The notes: a model not told the origin generated them from the sequence alone. A DNA stretch of 64,000 nt from DASVTR01 sp033855775 (GCA_033855775.1 JAWVFT010000034.1:1-64000), one strand, 5' to 3'; counted from the stretch's first letter, positions 1 through 11,139 are shown. Program-made: numbers and translations.

Positions 1-73
<73 letters not shown>

Positions 74-148
74 CAAATCATTCAGGAGGGGCGATTCTAA
101 GTGACGAACGGGCGCATGTCAAACCGCAAGCTTCCTTTGCCTCTCGTC

Positions 149-817
149 TCAATGCTCTTCGGCTCCGGTCGCTGGCTGCGACTTAGTATCTTGCCGCCGC
201 GAGTTTTTGATGTGCCGCCAAATCCACCATGCGACGAAGAGGACGCCGATGATGCCAATCACGAAATCGAAACGATGGAACCAGGACTTCAGAGCCTCGT
301 TCTTATCCCACTGCTCGCCGAGCAACTGGCCGACGTACGCCAGCCCCAGACACCAGGGGAACGAGCCTAAGAAAGTGTAAGCGACGAAGCGCGTCTTATT
401 CATCCGCGCGACGCCAGCCGGAAAGGCTATGAAGGTGCGAACGACCGGCAAGAGGCGACTGGCGAAAACTATTATCTCGCCGTAACGCGCAAACCAGCGG
501 TCGGCCAAATCGAGGTCATGATTCGAGAGCAAAATATAACGACCGTACTTTTCGATTAAAGGACGCCCGCCGTACATCCCGACCCAGTAGGCCACCATCG
601 AGCCGAGCACGCAGCCACCCGCGCCCGCCAGAGCAACCAGCCAGAGATTGAAGCGGCCCGCGTAAACCAGATAGCCTGAGAACGGCATAATCACTTCGGA
701 CGGCAAAGGAATGCAGGCCGATTCAATCGCCATCAACAGCACGATTCCCATGTAGCCCATGCGGGAGATGACGGCGATGATGAAAACCGAAAGTATCTCT
801 ATAATTCTGGCGACCAA
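149..817 (-). CDS. DedA family (VTT domain) membrane protein
   Basis: This 222-residue polytopic inner-membrane protein belongs to the DedA/SNARE-associated (VTT) family. Family members act in lipid flipping and in envelope and proton-motive-force homeostasis. Recognisable family features are the early segment MAIESACIPLPSEVIMPFSG (residues about 29-48), the re-entrant-loop glycine-rich stretch, and the later FASRLLPVVRTFIAFPAGVA segment with the conserved Arg. A Trp-rich hydrophobic helix ends the domain, followed by a polar tail. It is the last gene of the surE-pcm-dedA run, separated from pcm only by a long inverted repeat. The substrate cannot be read from sequence. Confidence 0.93.
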   Translation of the reverse strand: MVARIIEILSVFIIAVISRMGYMGIVLLMAIESACIPLPSEVIMPFSGYLVYAGRFNLWLVALAGAGGCVLGSMVAYWVGMYGGRPLIEKYGRYILLSNHDLDLADRWFARYGEIIVFASRLLPVVRTFIAFPAGVARMNKTRFVAYTFLGSFPWCLGLAYVGQLLGEQWDKNEALKSWFHRFDFVIGIIGVLFVAWWIWRHIKNSRRQDTKSQPATGAEEH

Positions 818-828
818 TGATGTGCTCC

Positions 829-909
829 GATGTCCAAAGTCTAATGTCCAAAGTTCAACGTCAGGAGAATGCTCTTCGACACTGGACTTTGGACATTAGA
901 CTTTGGACT
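829..909. repeat. Word-array inverted repeat between pcm and dedA
   Basis: Bases 832-854 and 886-908 are perfect 23-base reverse complements around a 31-base loop. Each arm is itself a near-duplication of the word GTCCAAAGT separated by CTAAT. The element fills the whole gap between the pcm stop and the dedA start. As RNA it would form a stable hairpin and could attenuate dedA or protect the upstream message. It shares architecture, not sequence, with the elements at about 12.6, 35.1, 47.6, 50.9 and 52.5 kb. Confidence 0.85.
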
Positions 910-1594
910 AAGTTTGATTTGACCAACCGTAATGGCCGATGAGCGGGACGAAGGCGCAGGCTCCGTGATCTTCTCGCTCGTAGCCCTTCTCTGTTTTGAT
1001 AACGCGAATGAGCCGCTGCGCTTGACGCGTCTCTCCGACGGGAATGACCAGACGGCCTCCCGTTGACAACTGCGCTAGCAGCGGTTCGGGGACTTCCGGC
1101 CCTCCGGCGGCGACCAGTATGCCGTCGTAAGGCGCGTTCGCGCTCCAACCGAGCGTGCCGTCAAAGCACTTGACGGTGGCGTTGTGAATGTTCAGTTGAC
1201 GAATCCGCGACTGGGCCTCGCGCGCCAGTTCGGCGATGCGCTCGATGGCGTAGACCTGCGCCGCCAGTTTGGCCAGCACGGCTGTTTGATAACCCGAACC
1301 GGCGCCGATTTCCAGCACACGGCTTCTGTCATCAATCTCCAACAACTCGCTCATCCGCGCGACGATGAATGGCTGCGAGATGGTTTGATTCGCGGCAATC
1401 GGCAAGGCGTGGTCGCCGTATGCGTTCCCTTGCAAAGCTTCCGGGACAAAGAAATGGCGCGGGATGGTGAGAATGGCATCGAGCACGCGCTGGTCACGAA
1501 TCCCGTAATGCTCGCGCAGGCGCGTCACCATGCGCTCGCGCGGGATGCGAAATTCCGTCGGGCGGCTCGGTGGCCGTAGCGGCGCAGAACTCAA
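908..1594 (-). CDS. pcm: Protein-L-isoaspartate O-methyltransferase
   Basis: SAM-dependent repair enzyme that methylates L-isoaspartyl residues in damaged proteins. The SAM-binding motif I is EIGAGSGYQTAVLA, and the family motif NQTISQPFIVARM precedes it. Start choice is uncertain. The open frame extends to a TTG at 1642, but a TTG at 1594 follows a purine-rich GGGAGA at good spacing, and the first ATG (1531) would cut into the conserved RERMV segment. It lies directly downstream of surE, the classical surE-pcm pairing seen in many bacteria, and just upstream of dedA. Confidence 0.9.
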   Translation of the reverse strand: MSSAPLRPPSRPTEFRIPRERMVTRLREHYGIRDQRVLDAILTIPRHFFVPEALQGNAYGDHALPIAANQTISQPFIVARMSELLEIDDRSRVLEIGAGSGYQTAVLAKLAAQVYAIERIAELAREAQSRIRQLNIHNATVKCFDGTLGWSANAPYDGILVAAGGPEVPEPLLAQLSTGGRLVIPVGETRQAQRLIRVIKTEKGYEREDHGACAFVPLIGHYGWSNQT

Positions 1595-1678
1595 CGCTTT
1601 TCTGTCTCCCGTGAATCGTGACGCATGAATGGATGAAAGCAAGACCGCTCGGTAAATGGACGACCACTCGTTGACGGC

Positions 1679-2449
1679 TTACGAGTTTTGTAAAACCTTG
1701 TCGGCGTCCAGATAATTCCATGTGTCGAGCGCGGTCAGAGCGCGATGGTCTGTCATGTCGCTCTTGAGCGGAGTCACGGAGACGTGGCCCTGCTCGACGG
1801 CATGATAATCCGTCCCGACCTCCGCGTTCGCCCTGAAGTATTCCTCGCCAATCCAGAAGTAAGGCTTCTTGCGCGGGTCTATGTGTTCGGTGATGACGGG
1901 GCGCGCATTCTTGATGCCCTGCCGCGTCACCTGCACGCCTTTGATGGGGCCGGGCGGAATGTTGATATTGAGCAGCGTCCCTTCGGGCAGCCCTTCGCTC
2001 AAGACCTTGCGCACGGCCGTGACGGCAAAGCGCGCGGCTTCCGTAAAGTCGAAATTCTCGCGCGCCACCAAACTAAAAGCCAGACCGGGGACGCCGAGGA
2101 TAGTCGCTTCCAGCGCGCCCGCGACCGTTCCCGAATAGGTCGCATCATCGCCCAGATTGGCGCCGTGATTGATGCCCGACACGCAGATGTCCGGCATCTC
2201 TTCGGCAGCGAGAATCTTATGCAGAGCCAGCGTTACGCAATCGGTCGGCGTGCCGTCAACAGACCAATGACGGTCATCTATGCGACGAATCCGCAACGGG
2301 CGCGCCAGCGTCAGGCTATGCGCCGCTCCGCTCATCTCGGAGGCGGGCGCGACCGTGTAGACCTCGCCCACTTCGCGCAGAGCTTCTTCCAATTTGATGA
2401 GGCCGTCCGAATGGATGCCGTCATCGTTGGTTAATAAAATCCGCGTCAT
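1679..2449 (-). CDS. surE: 5'/3'-nucleotidase SurE
   Basis: SurE removes phosphate from nucleoside monophosphates and short polyphosphates and is linked to stationary-phase survival. The N-terminus MTRILLTNDDGIHSDG carries the metal-binding Asp-Asp pair. The second metal motif SGINHGANLGDDATYSGTVAGA is intact around residues 92-113. At 256 residues it is of normal length. It is the first gene of a surE-pcm-dedA set on the minus strand. The 220-base gap to rpsU upstream (2450-2669) holds no recognisable gene and presumably carries the promoter. Confidence 0.96.
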   Translation of the reverse strand: MTRILLTNDDGIHSDGLIKLEEALREVGEVYTVAPASEMSGAAHSLTLARPLRIRRIDDRHWSVDGTPTDCVTLALHKILAAEEMPDICVSGINHGANLGDDATYSGTVAGALEATILGVPGLAFSLVARENFDFTEAARFAVTAVRKVLSEGLPEGTLLNINIPPGPIKGVQVTRQGIKNARPVITEHIDPRKKPYFWIGEEYFRANAEVGTDYHAVEQGHVSVTPLKSDMTDHRALTALDTWNYLDADKVLQNS

Positions 2450-2669
2450 AATAAAAAAAGCAGACCGACCGTGCGCGACGTTGATGGCCCGGCTCGTCCG
2501 CGTTGCACGGAAGCGGAGCCTGACACTCTCATGCTGCCGTACACTGCGGACGGTTTGTGCCTAACGCTCGTCGGGCGAGTTTGACGGCTCGCGCTTTGTG
2601 TCACTGGAAACAACAGGTGAGGTCGCTGGTGGCCGCAGAGCTTCGGAGGCTCAAGGTCTGAAGGCGCGC

Positions 2670-2873
2670 TTAATCGCGCGGCGCCGGACGCCGCCCCTTC
2701 TTCTTGTTGCGCTTGCGCGCCAGCGCCGATTTGAGTTTGGCCTTCTGGCCGGGCGGCATGAAGAACGCATGCTTCTTGGCGTCCTTGATGATTTCTTCCG
2801 TCATCACCCTGCGCTTAAAGCGGCGCAGAGCGCTCTCGATTGATTCGCCTTGATTAACCGTAACTATCGCCAT
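2670..2873 (-). CDS. rpsU: 30S ribosomal protein bS21
   Basis: The 67-residue basic protein begins MAIVTVNQGESIESALRRFKR, the typical bS21 opening, and ends in a Lys/Arg-rich tail (ARKRNKKKGRRPAPRD). bS21 sits on the 30S platform near the anti-Shine-Dalgarno region and helps select initiation sites. An AGAAGAAAT purine stretch lies just before the start. It is monocistronic by position, with 184 bases (holding a terminator for the upstream gene) on its 5' side. Confidence 0.96.
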   Translation of the reverse strand: MAIVTVNQGESIESALRRFKRRVMTEEIIKDAKKHAFFMPPGQKAKLKSALARKRNKKKGRRPAPRD

Positions 2874-2990
2874 TTCTTCTCCATCAATGATTGTAGTGAT
2901 TCGCCCATAATCTTCTGCAAAGATTAAGCCTGATAATTTAACACGCCGCGCGCGGTATCGGTCAAGCGCGCGCCCTCGATTTTCACAGAT

Positions 2991-3023
2991 GAACCCCGCA
3001 AGCAGCCTTTGCCTGCGGGGTTC
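2991..3023 (-). terminator. Hairpin terminator of the radical SAM gene
   Basis: The 10-base arms GAACCCCGCA (2991-3000) and TGCGGGGTTC (3014-3023) are exact reverse complements around a 13-base loop. The hairpin lies about 35 bases past the stop codon of the minus-strand radical SAM gene. No long T-tract follows it. Confidence 0.7.
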
Positions 3024-3057
3024 GCCTGACCTGTGAGAGCTTCACAGCTTCGAGTCT

Positions 3058-5082
<2,025 letters not shown>

Positions 5083-5449
5083 TATTTTTCCTTCTCTACT
5101 TGTAAATCGATTTGCAACTATAAAGACATCCGATGCTGAAAGAGGCAGAGTGCTTTAGGCTGCTTTCGCAACCCTTGCTCCAACGCTCTTCAAACATCCT
5201 TTTCCCTGTAAATTTCGCATTGATGATGCGAAACACAAATATACAGCAATCTCCAAAGCAATGACTGTGCCGCTAGCCGGCGAGCAGCGCAACTGAGTAA
5301 ATGATAAGAGTTATCCTATTTAACCGAAAATCTGCTGCTATCTCACCGGACCGAACGACGTATCATAAGTACCCGCCGTGGTGATAGTCAAGGCGGCTGT
5401 GCCATTATGACACCGGCAGTATTCCAGTTCTCAGCAGTTTCCTTTCAAG
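5083..5449. other. Intergenic region upstream of the radical SAM gene
   Basis: No convincing gene is present. The 5' part is relatively AT-rich, as expected for the promoter of the minus-strand radical SAM gene, and a TATAGT-like box lies near 5115-5122. A small perfect hairpin (TTTCGCAT at 5213-5220, ATGCGAAA at 5226-5233) could be an operator. Nothing else is recognisable. Confidence 0.4.
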
Positions 5450-5488
5450 CGAGAACGGCAAGCTTCGTTAAGAAGCTTGCCGTTCTCG
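5450..5488 (-). terminator. Strong hairpin terminator of the sugar dehydrogenase gene
   Basis: Arms 5450-5465 and 5473-5488 are perfect 16-base reverse complements (CGAGAACGGCAAGCTT) with a 7-base loop. The hairpin lies about 30 bases beyond the stop of the minus-strand gene at 5517. Confidence 0.8.
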
Positions 5489-5516
5489 AACGGTCAAGAG
5501 AGGCGTCACTCCGCGC

Positions 5517-7511
5517 TCAATCGGGGATATAAGCAGAAGGCACGGGCCTGTCGCCGCTGAGTCCCATATTCTTAACAGTGACCGCGCCGTCGCTGCTGCG
5601 CAGGATGTACCAGTTGCCTTCTGCTTGGCGCCAGACGGCTATGTCCATCTTCTTATCTCCGTCAAAATCGCCTAGTGGGAGAACGTCGCCGTTATTGCCC
5701 CAGTTGCGCAGCACGATGCCGCCCGTGCTCTGGCGTATGTACCAGTTGCCTTCTGAGTGGCGAAAGACGGCGACATCTGTTTTGCCGTCGCCGTCGTAAT
5801 CGCCGGGGACTGGCACGTCGGTTTCAAGTCCCCAACCCTGAATCACGACACCGCCGCTGCTCTGGCGTATATACCAGTTGCCCTCTGTGATTCTGAAGAC
5901 GGCGACATCCGTCTTGCCGTCGCCGTCATAATCGCCGGGCACGGTTTTGTCGCCAGACTGTCCCCATTGCTGGAGAGTGACTGGGCCGTCGCCGCTGTTG
6001 CGTATGTACCAGTTGCCTTCTGAGGGACGAAAGACGGCGACATCCGTTTTGCCGTCGCCGTCGTAATCGCCGGGGACTGGCACGTCGCCGTCCTGTCCCC
6101 AACCTTGAAGCAGCCCTGTGCCTGTGCTGCTTTGAATAATGTACCAGTTGCCTTCCGCTGGACGCCAGACGGCAAAGTCCGTCTTGCGGTCGCCGTCGTA
6201 ATCGCCGGGGACGATGCGGTCTGTCGCCGCGCCCCACTGTTGAATTTGATTCGCGCTGTTTCCGCTTTTCAAGATGTACCAGTTGCCCTCGTTCAAGCGA
6301 TAGACGGCGATGTCTGTTTTGCCGTCGCCGTCGAAGTCGAACGGGGCAGATGGAAATTGAACTCTGAACACCTGACCGCTGCCTCTGGCCAGATAGTAAA
6401 GGCTGCCGTCCGTGCCGACCTGCAAGTCAACGGGCGCATTGATGCCGGTGGCGAATCCGGTCGAAGAGCTTGTGGCGGGGTCGAACATTCGAATGTAACC
6501 GCCGCAGAAATCCGAGTAAAAATATTTGCCCAGATAGTTGCTCGGAAACTGCACTCTGGGCGGATTGTAGAAAGTTCCGCCGGTGATGGCGCAGGTCGAA
6601 GCATCGTTCGCATACTGAAACAAAGGGTCTCTGAAACTAGCGTTGGGCGGGTTGCAAAAGCCTTCGCAGTTGGCCCAACCATAATTTGAGCCGGCGATGC
6701 CGTCATCAATCTCTTCCCATGTGTTCTGGCCCACGTCGTTGATGAACATGCGGTTCGTGGTGCGTTGAAAAGCGAAGGTGAAGGGATTGCGCAAGCCGAG
6801 CGCCCAGATAGCGCGGTTGTTGCCGGTCGCTGTGCCGAAGAAAGGATTGTCGGTCGGGATGATGTCGCCGGGCGTGACGTTGATGCGCAGCATCTTGCCC
6901 AGGAGATTGGTGAGCGTCTGCGAGTTGGCGGAATTGGCGTTCTCGCCGACGGCGATATAGAGTTTGCCGTCCGCGCCGAAGTGCATCGCGCCGCCGTTGT
7001 GGTTGGTCGCGCTGCTCAGGTTATTCAAATCCAGCAGCACGACTTCGCTTCCGGCCAAAGCCACATCGCCGTTCGCCGTGAAACGGCTGACGCGATTGTG
7101 TATGGCCGGAGTCGTGGCCGTGTAGTAAAGATAGATAAACTGGTTGGTCGCAAAGTTAGGGTCGAAGGCCAGCCCCAACAAACCGCGCTCGCCGGAAGAG
7201 TTGACGGTCAGAGAGACGAACGGCGTCGGCAGCAAAGCGTTGTTCTTGACGACGCGCAACTGCCCGTCCTGCTGGCAGACGAACAGGCGGCCATCGGGCG
7301 CAAACGCCATCGCCGTCGGATTCGTCAACCCGCCGGTGACAAGCGTCTCCCTAAATCCACTGGGGAGCGTCGCAGCCTTCAGCGAAGAGCAGTTGGAAAC
7401 GAGCAGCAGCAACGTCATGACAAGCAGCAGGCAGCGGCTTAAGCGATTGGCCTGCGCGTGTGGTGATGACAAAGGGCGGACTCTTTTTTCGGCGTGGCGG
7501 ACGAATGACAT
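5517..7511 (-). CDS. Secreted PQQ-dependent sugar dehydrogenase-like beta-propeller with FG-GAP/VCBS repeats
   Basis: The 664-residue product has a signal peptide (hydrophobic LLLVMTLLLLVSN near residues 28-40). A glucose/sorbosone dehydrogenase-type six-bladed propeller follows, with typical segments GLTNPTAMAFAPDGRLFV, RGLLGLAFDPNF and GLRNPFTFAF. The C-terminal third holds six FG-GAP-like repeats of about 44 residues, each with a calcium-loop motif such as DYDGDGKTDVAVFR and the phrase EGNWYI. I chose ATG 7511 because GAGGGG precedes it at good spacing. The open frame continues to 7778 but would overlap the VWA gene end. Likely an extracellular or outer-surface sugar-oxidising or binding protein; the substrate is unknown. 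Confidence 0.85.
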   Translation of the reverse strand: MSFVRHAEKRVRPLSSPHAQANRLSRCLLLVMTLLLLVSNCSSLKAATLPSGFRETLVTGGLTNPTAMAFAPDGRLFVCQQDGQLRVVKNNALLPTPFVSLTVNSSGERGLLGLAFDPNFATNQFIYLYYTATTPAIHNRVSRFTANGDVALAGSEVVLLDLNNLSSATNHNGGAMHFGADGKLYIAVGENANSANSQTLTNLLGKMLRINVTPGDIIPTDNPFFGTATGNNRAIWALGLRNPFTFAFQRTTNRMFINDVGQNTWEEIDDGIAGSNYGWANCEGFCNPPNASFRDPLFQYANDASTCAITGGTFYNPPRVQFPSNYLGKYFYSDFCGGYIRMFDPATSSSTGFATGINAPVDLQVGTDGSLYYLARGSGQVFRVQFPSAPFDFDGDGKTDIAVYRLNEGNWYILKSGNSANQIQQWGAATDRIVPGDYDGDRKTDFAVWRPAEGNWYIIQSSTGTGLLQGWGQDGDVPVPGDYDGDGKTDVAVFRPSEGNWYIRNSGDGPVTLQQWGQSGDKTVPGDYDGDGKTDVAVFRITEGNWYIRQSSGGVVIQGWGLETDVPVPGDYDGDGKTDVAVFRHSEGNWYIRQSTGGIVLRNWGNNGDVLPLGDFDGDKKMDIAVWRQAEGNWYILRSSDGAVTVKNMGLSGDRPVPSAYIPD

Positions 7512-7689
7512 GGATTTCCCCTCACGAGCAGTTTTCTTTGTCGGGATGATGAATTTAGTCGAGTAGAGTACATCATTTGCCGAGACATATCTAGCTTGTT
7601 TTGAGGGGCAGAAAGTTAGTCCGGCGCGAAACGCTTGAGCGGTTGGGATGACGAAGGCGACCGCTCCGGCCAGCGCGCTCTGAAGCGCT

Positions 7690-8760
7690 TTAGCGACGAG
7701 GGGCGAAGTAGCCGACGCGCGCCGAGACTTGATACGCAGGATTGTTCGTCTCAACTTTGACGCGGCGGAACTGACCATCCTTGCTTTTGTTCGTGGGCAT
7801 GTAGTAGAGCGCGTATTGATGGCGCAGTTCGTCCGCCACCTCCGCGTAGGTTGAATCGAGCGCGCTGAAGCTGTCGGGTTTGTAGAGACGGCCTCCGGTC
7901 GCCGTCGTCAGTTGCGCCAGATTCTTCTCGCTGGCTTGAAGCACGCGCAAGCCTTCCTGCAAATCTCCGATGTGCAGCGCGTTGACGCGCACGACCGAAG
8001 GCGTCGCGTCTAGAAACGTGTCAAGCTCTGACTGCTTCTTCCGCCGCTCAATCTCCGTGTTGCTGACGACGTAGACGGTCGCTTGCGCCGTCAACAACGC
8101 GCGCAGCGAGGCTTCGAGCGTGCTGTAGCCGCGCCCGCTGTCAATGCCGTCCGTCAGGACGATGATGGCGTGTCGCCCGCGCGCATGCGCCAACTGCTCG
8201 CGCGCCGCGAGGAGCAGCGCGTCGTTAAAGAGCGTGAAGACTCCGGGGACGATGCGACGCAGAGCGCGGCGCAGCTGCACGCGGCTCTGCGTCCAGTCCT
8301 GCACTAGCTCAACGCGGTCGTCAAACTTAATCAAGCTGATGCGGTCGTCCGGCGCGAGCTTGTCGGCAAAGCCTTCGACGGCGCGGCGAAAGTCGTCCAG
8401 GTTGCTGACCGCGCTCGACGAAGCATCCACCATCAGGACGACATCAACCGGAACTTGCCTGAGAGCCAGTTCGGACAAAGGCTGCTCGCGTCCATCCTCG
8501 AAGACGCGGAAATCGTCGCGCGTCAGATTAGTGACCAGCTTGCCGCTCGCGTCGCGCACGGTGATGGGCAACAAGACTTCCGCCGTGCTGACGGAGATAA
8601 CATCGCCTTCGTCAACTTCCTGTTCGTCCGTGTTGGAAACCGGCGGAGCTTTGCGCTGTTGATTATCCTGCGCGAAAACACGCGCGGGAGGCGCGAGGCA
8701 CAAGGCGCAAAGCAACGGCAAGACAAGCGGCAACAAACGAAGTGACAATCGCGGCGGCAT
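7690..8760 (-). CDS. Secreted VWFA-related protein (acidobacterial type)
   Basis: The protein has 356 residues with a signal peptide ending near VFAQD. A short beta domain (VLLPITVRDASGKLVTNLTRDDFRVFEDG) precedes a von Willebrand factor A domain whose metal-site motif is DASSS, followed by an IVLTDGIDSGRG strand/loop. The final part (VADELRHQYALYYMPTN) is typical of the VWFA-related domain widespread in acidobacteria. Family members are exported proteins of unknown function, presumably adhesion or metal-dependent protein binding. It is upstream of the sugar dehydrogenase in the same direction, with a 178-base gap. Confidence 0.85.
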   Translation of the reverse strand: MPPRLSLRLLPLVLPLLCALCLAPPARVFAQDNQQRKAPPVSNTDEQEVDEGDVISVSTAEVLLPITVRDASGKLVTNLTRDDFRVFEDGREQPLSELALRQVPVDVVLMVDASSSAVSNLDDFRRAVEGFADKLAPDDRISLIKFDDRVELVQDWTQSRVQLRRALRRIVPGVFTLFNDALLLAAREQLAHARGRHAIIVLTDGIDSGRGYSTLEASLRALLTAQATVYVVSNTEIERRKKQSELDTFLDATPSVVRVNALHIGDLQEGLRVLQASEKNLAQLTTATGGRLYKPDSFSALDSTYAEVADELRHQYALYYMPTNKSKDGQFRRVKVETNNPAYQVSARVGYFAPRR

Positions 8761-8809
8761 GATTACTTCTTTTTCTTTCGTCTTAACTTTCGCCCTTACG
8801 ACTTGAGCC

Positions 8810-9550
8810 TCAGGGTTTCGCCGTCTCGTCGCTCATGGCGTTGGTCATGGCGGCGATGATGCGGTCGCTGACGCGGCGTTTGCGCAGGTCTGCGAGTTTG
8901 GTCGGAGAGAGGTCAAATTCGGCGGGCGCGTTTTCGATGCGGCGAATAATGGTGCCATCGGAAAAGCCCGCTTCGACCAGTTCGACGATGGCATCGTTGG
9001 TCAGCGTCGGAGTCTTTTCAAGCTTCGGAGAGCCGCCCGCTTCCGTCGGCGGGCGAACGATGCGGACGGTCGCGCTGCCCGTGGTCTGTGTCGAGCCGGA
9101 GCCGGAATTGCCTGCGCCGTCGCGCGTGCGCGTGCTCTCGCTTGAGCCGCCGCTGCTGCCGAAGATGTCCGTCGCGTTGTCGCCCTGCCCGTTTGATTTA
9201 CGCGCGCCGGTCGGCGTCGCTTTGTTATTAAAGAACGGGTCGTCGTCAAAGTCCGCTTCATTCATCAAAGCGGCATCGCCGCGCGCGACCATGTTGAGAA
9301 TAATGCTTTCGCTGACGCCGCTGCGTTTGAGTTCAATCAAGCGGTCGGGCGCGAGGTCAAACTGCGCGGGGCGCGTGCGAACGAGCGCGATGACGGTCTT
9401 CTCCTTAAACCCGGCACGCACCAGCTTGATGATGGAGGCGTTGGTCAACGGAGCTTCGGCGCTCTGCTGCGCCTGAGCCTGAAGAGCCAACAATCCCGCC
9501 AGCGCAAGCAGCATCACAGCCGCACAAATTCGCTTCAAACAATTTCTCAT
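8810..9550 (-). CDS. Exported protein with two copies of a ~50-residue helical repeat
   Basis: Function is not recognised. From ATG 9550 (AAGGGGAG upstream) the product is 246 residues with a signal peptide ending near QAQAQ. Two homologous segments flank a Gly/Ser/Thr-rich linker. The first runs LTNASIIKLVRAGFKEKTVIALVR...FDLAPDRLIELKRSGVSESIILNMV. The second runs LTNDAIVELVEAGFSDGTIIRRIE...FDLSPTKLADLRKRRVSDRIIAAM. Both look like short helical hairpins. An earlier ATG at 9574 has poorer context. It lies between the lytic transglycosylase and the VWA protein, suggesting an envelope role. Confidence 0.7.
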   Translation of the reverse strand: MRNCLKRICAAVMLLALAGLLALQAQAQQSAEAPLTNASIIKLVRAGFKEKTVIALVRTRPAQFDLAPDRLIELKRSGVSESIILNMVARGDAALMNEADFDDDPFFNNKATPTGARKSNGQGDNATDIFGSSGGSSESTRTRDGAGNSGSGSTQTTGSATVRIVRPPTEAGGSPKLEKTPTLTNDAIVELVEAGFSDGTIIRRIENAPAEFDLSPTKLADLRKRRVSDRIIAAMTNAMSDETAKP

Positions 9551-9632
9551 GTCGCTTCTCCCCTTGCAGAACATAAACGACTAACGACGGCTGCGTTTCA
9601 ATATCGAGTCCTTAATTGCGCGCCGGAAGAAG

Positions 9633-9760
9633 TCTCACGCTGGAGGCGCAAAGCCGCAAAGAGAAGAAAGATGAAAGAGCGCATACAGCTTGACTCTCAC
9701 CGGTTTCGTTTGACGCTCCTTCCTTTGCGGCTTTGCGTGAGATTTTCCGTCTCTTTCATG
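9633..9760. repeat. Word-array inverted repeat downstream of the lytic transglycosylase
   Basis: The left arm (TCTCACGC plus GCAAAGCCGCAAA, 9633-9660, with a 7-base insertion) is complementary to 9724-9742. A second pair, GAAAGATGAAAGAG (about 9665-9679) against CTCTTTCATG (9751-9760), extends the fold. It fills most of the gap between the 8810-9550 gene and the transglycosylase stop at 9770. Confidence 0.65.
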
Positions 9761-9769
9761 CCTCAAAAT

Positions 9770-11065
9770 TTATCGCAGGCGCGCGGCCACCGCGTCGGCA
9801 GTTTCGGTTGGGCCGACGGGCTTGCCCTGCTTGTAACGCGCGCTGATTTTCTTCACGTAGTTGCGCGTCTCTTTGTACGGCGGAACGTTGCGCCCGAACC
9901 TCAGGACAGCGCCCTCGCCCGCGTTGTATCCGGCGAGCACGAGGTCAACGCGCCCGTCGAATTGCGCGAGCAGTTGTTTCAAGTAGCGCGTTCCGCCCAT
10001 GATGTTCTGGTTCGGGTCGAAAGCATTCCTGACGCCGAAACGCGCGCCCGTCCCCGGCATCAATTGCATCAACCCGCGCGCGCCCTTCGGCGAGACGACG
10101 CGCGTATGAAAGTGCGACTCCTGCTCCATGACGCAGAAGATGAGATACGGGTCAACGTCAAAACGCTTGCCGTGCTCCTTAATCAACCCGTCAATCTGCG
10201 CGTTGCCCGTGCTCCATCCGCGCTCTGTCCAGGGCTGCGCCGTCTCAACCGAATCGAGGGTGCGCGCAGGTTCGCGCTCGATGCGCTCGATGCGCGAGCG
10301 TTCGAGGAAGATGGAGAGATTGCCGCGCCTGTACCAAGCTCCGGCGACGCTTTCCGTCACTTCGTCAGCTTCGACGCGCGCCCCGCCGACGAGATAAATC
10401 CAGACGGGTTGAGCTATGACGCCACTCTCTTTCTCGCCCGCCTCCACCAGTTTGACGACGGGAGCCTTGCCCGCTTCTTCACTCTCTTTAACATTTGTCG
10501 CGGCGCGCTCGATTGAGCGAACGCTGTCGCGCGCGACGAGATACGTCACGCCGCCGCGCCTGTACCTGACGCCCTGCTCGCTCTCCCAAACTTCGTCAAC
10601 TTCGATGCGGCTGCCGTCCGCGAGGCTGATGCACGGTCGCCCCGCGTCGCGCGCGTTGTTGTCTATGACCGCTGCTTTCTCAACGACGGTCGCGCCGGCC
10701 TTGTAGCCTTTGGGAGAACTGGACGGGACGAGCACTTCCTGACGCGGACGCAAAGGCGCGTTGATGGAAAGATTGTTGAGTTGCGCGACATCCTCCGCCG
10801 GAACATTAAAGCGCTCGGCGAGCGTCGAGATGGTGTCGCCCTCACGCGCGCGAATCTTCAACGGAGCGCGACGGTCAGTGCGAGCGCGCCGCGCGCCGTT
10901 GCTCAAGCTGCGATTGACGTACGAGTTGCCGTTGAAGGTCGCAGCCGTTCGCCGCACGAGCACGCGCGCCAACTCCTGCCCGGAGGCTGGCAGCACGGAG
11001 CCCGCGATAAAGAGAACGCCGATAATCAATCGCGCCGCGCTGAATCTTGAGGGTCTTCGGGTCAT
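9770..11065 (-). CDS. LysM and SLT-domain lytic transglycosylase
   Basis: The protein has 431 residues with an N-terminal signal segment (LIIGVLFIAGSVLPASGQ). A LysM peptidoglycan-binding domain (IRAREGDTISTLAERFNV...LNNL) follows. Two short internal repeats have the form GSRIEVDEVWESEQGVRYRRGGVTYLV and GARVEADEVTESVAGAWYRRGNLSIFL. The C-terminal SLT domain has the catalytic-Glu motif EQESHF, SPKGARGLMQLMP and AGYNAGEGAV. It would cleave glycan strands in the periplasm. It is the last gene of the Tad transcription unit, so local wall opening for pilus passage is a reasonable inference. Confidence 0.9.
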   Translation of the reverse strand: MTRRPSRFSAARLIIGVLFIAGSVLPASGQELARVLVRRTAATFNGNSYVNRSLSNGARRARTDRRAPLKIRAREGDTISTLAERFNVPAEDVAQLNNLSINAPLRPRQEVLVPSSSPKGYKAGATVVEKAAVIDNNARDAGRPCISLADGSRIEVDEVWESEQGVRYRRGGVTYLVARDSVRSIERAATNVKESEEAGKAPVVKLVEAGEKESGVIAQPVWIYLVGGARVEADEVTESVAGAWYRRGNLSIFLERSRIERIEREPARTLDSVETAQPWTERGWSTGNAQIDGLIKEHGKRFDVDPYLIFCVMEQESHFHTRVVSPKGARGLMQLMPGTGARFGVRNAFDPNQNIMGGTRYLKQLLAQFDGRVDLVLAGYNAGEGAVLRFGRNVPPYKETRNYVKKISARYKQGKPVGPTETADAVAARLR

Positions 11066-11139
11066 CGGTTTTTCCTCCGGCTCTACTGTTTCAACTCATG
11101 CTCTGGACAACAACGGGTGAGGCGGCGGGGCGGCTGCGA

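Noticed and set aside
7512..7778. N-terminal extension of the sugar dehydrogenase to 7778
   Set aside because: It would overlap the VWA gene end, places the signal peptide internally, and a good ribosome-binding site precedes ATG 7511.
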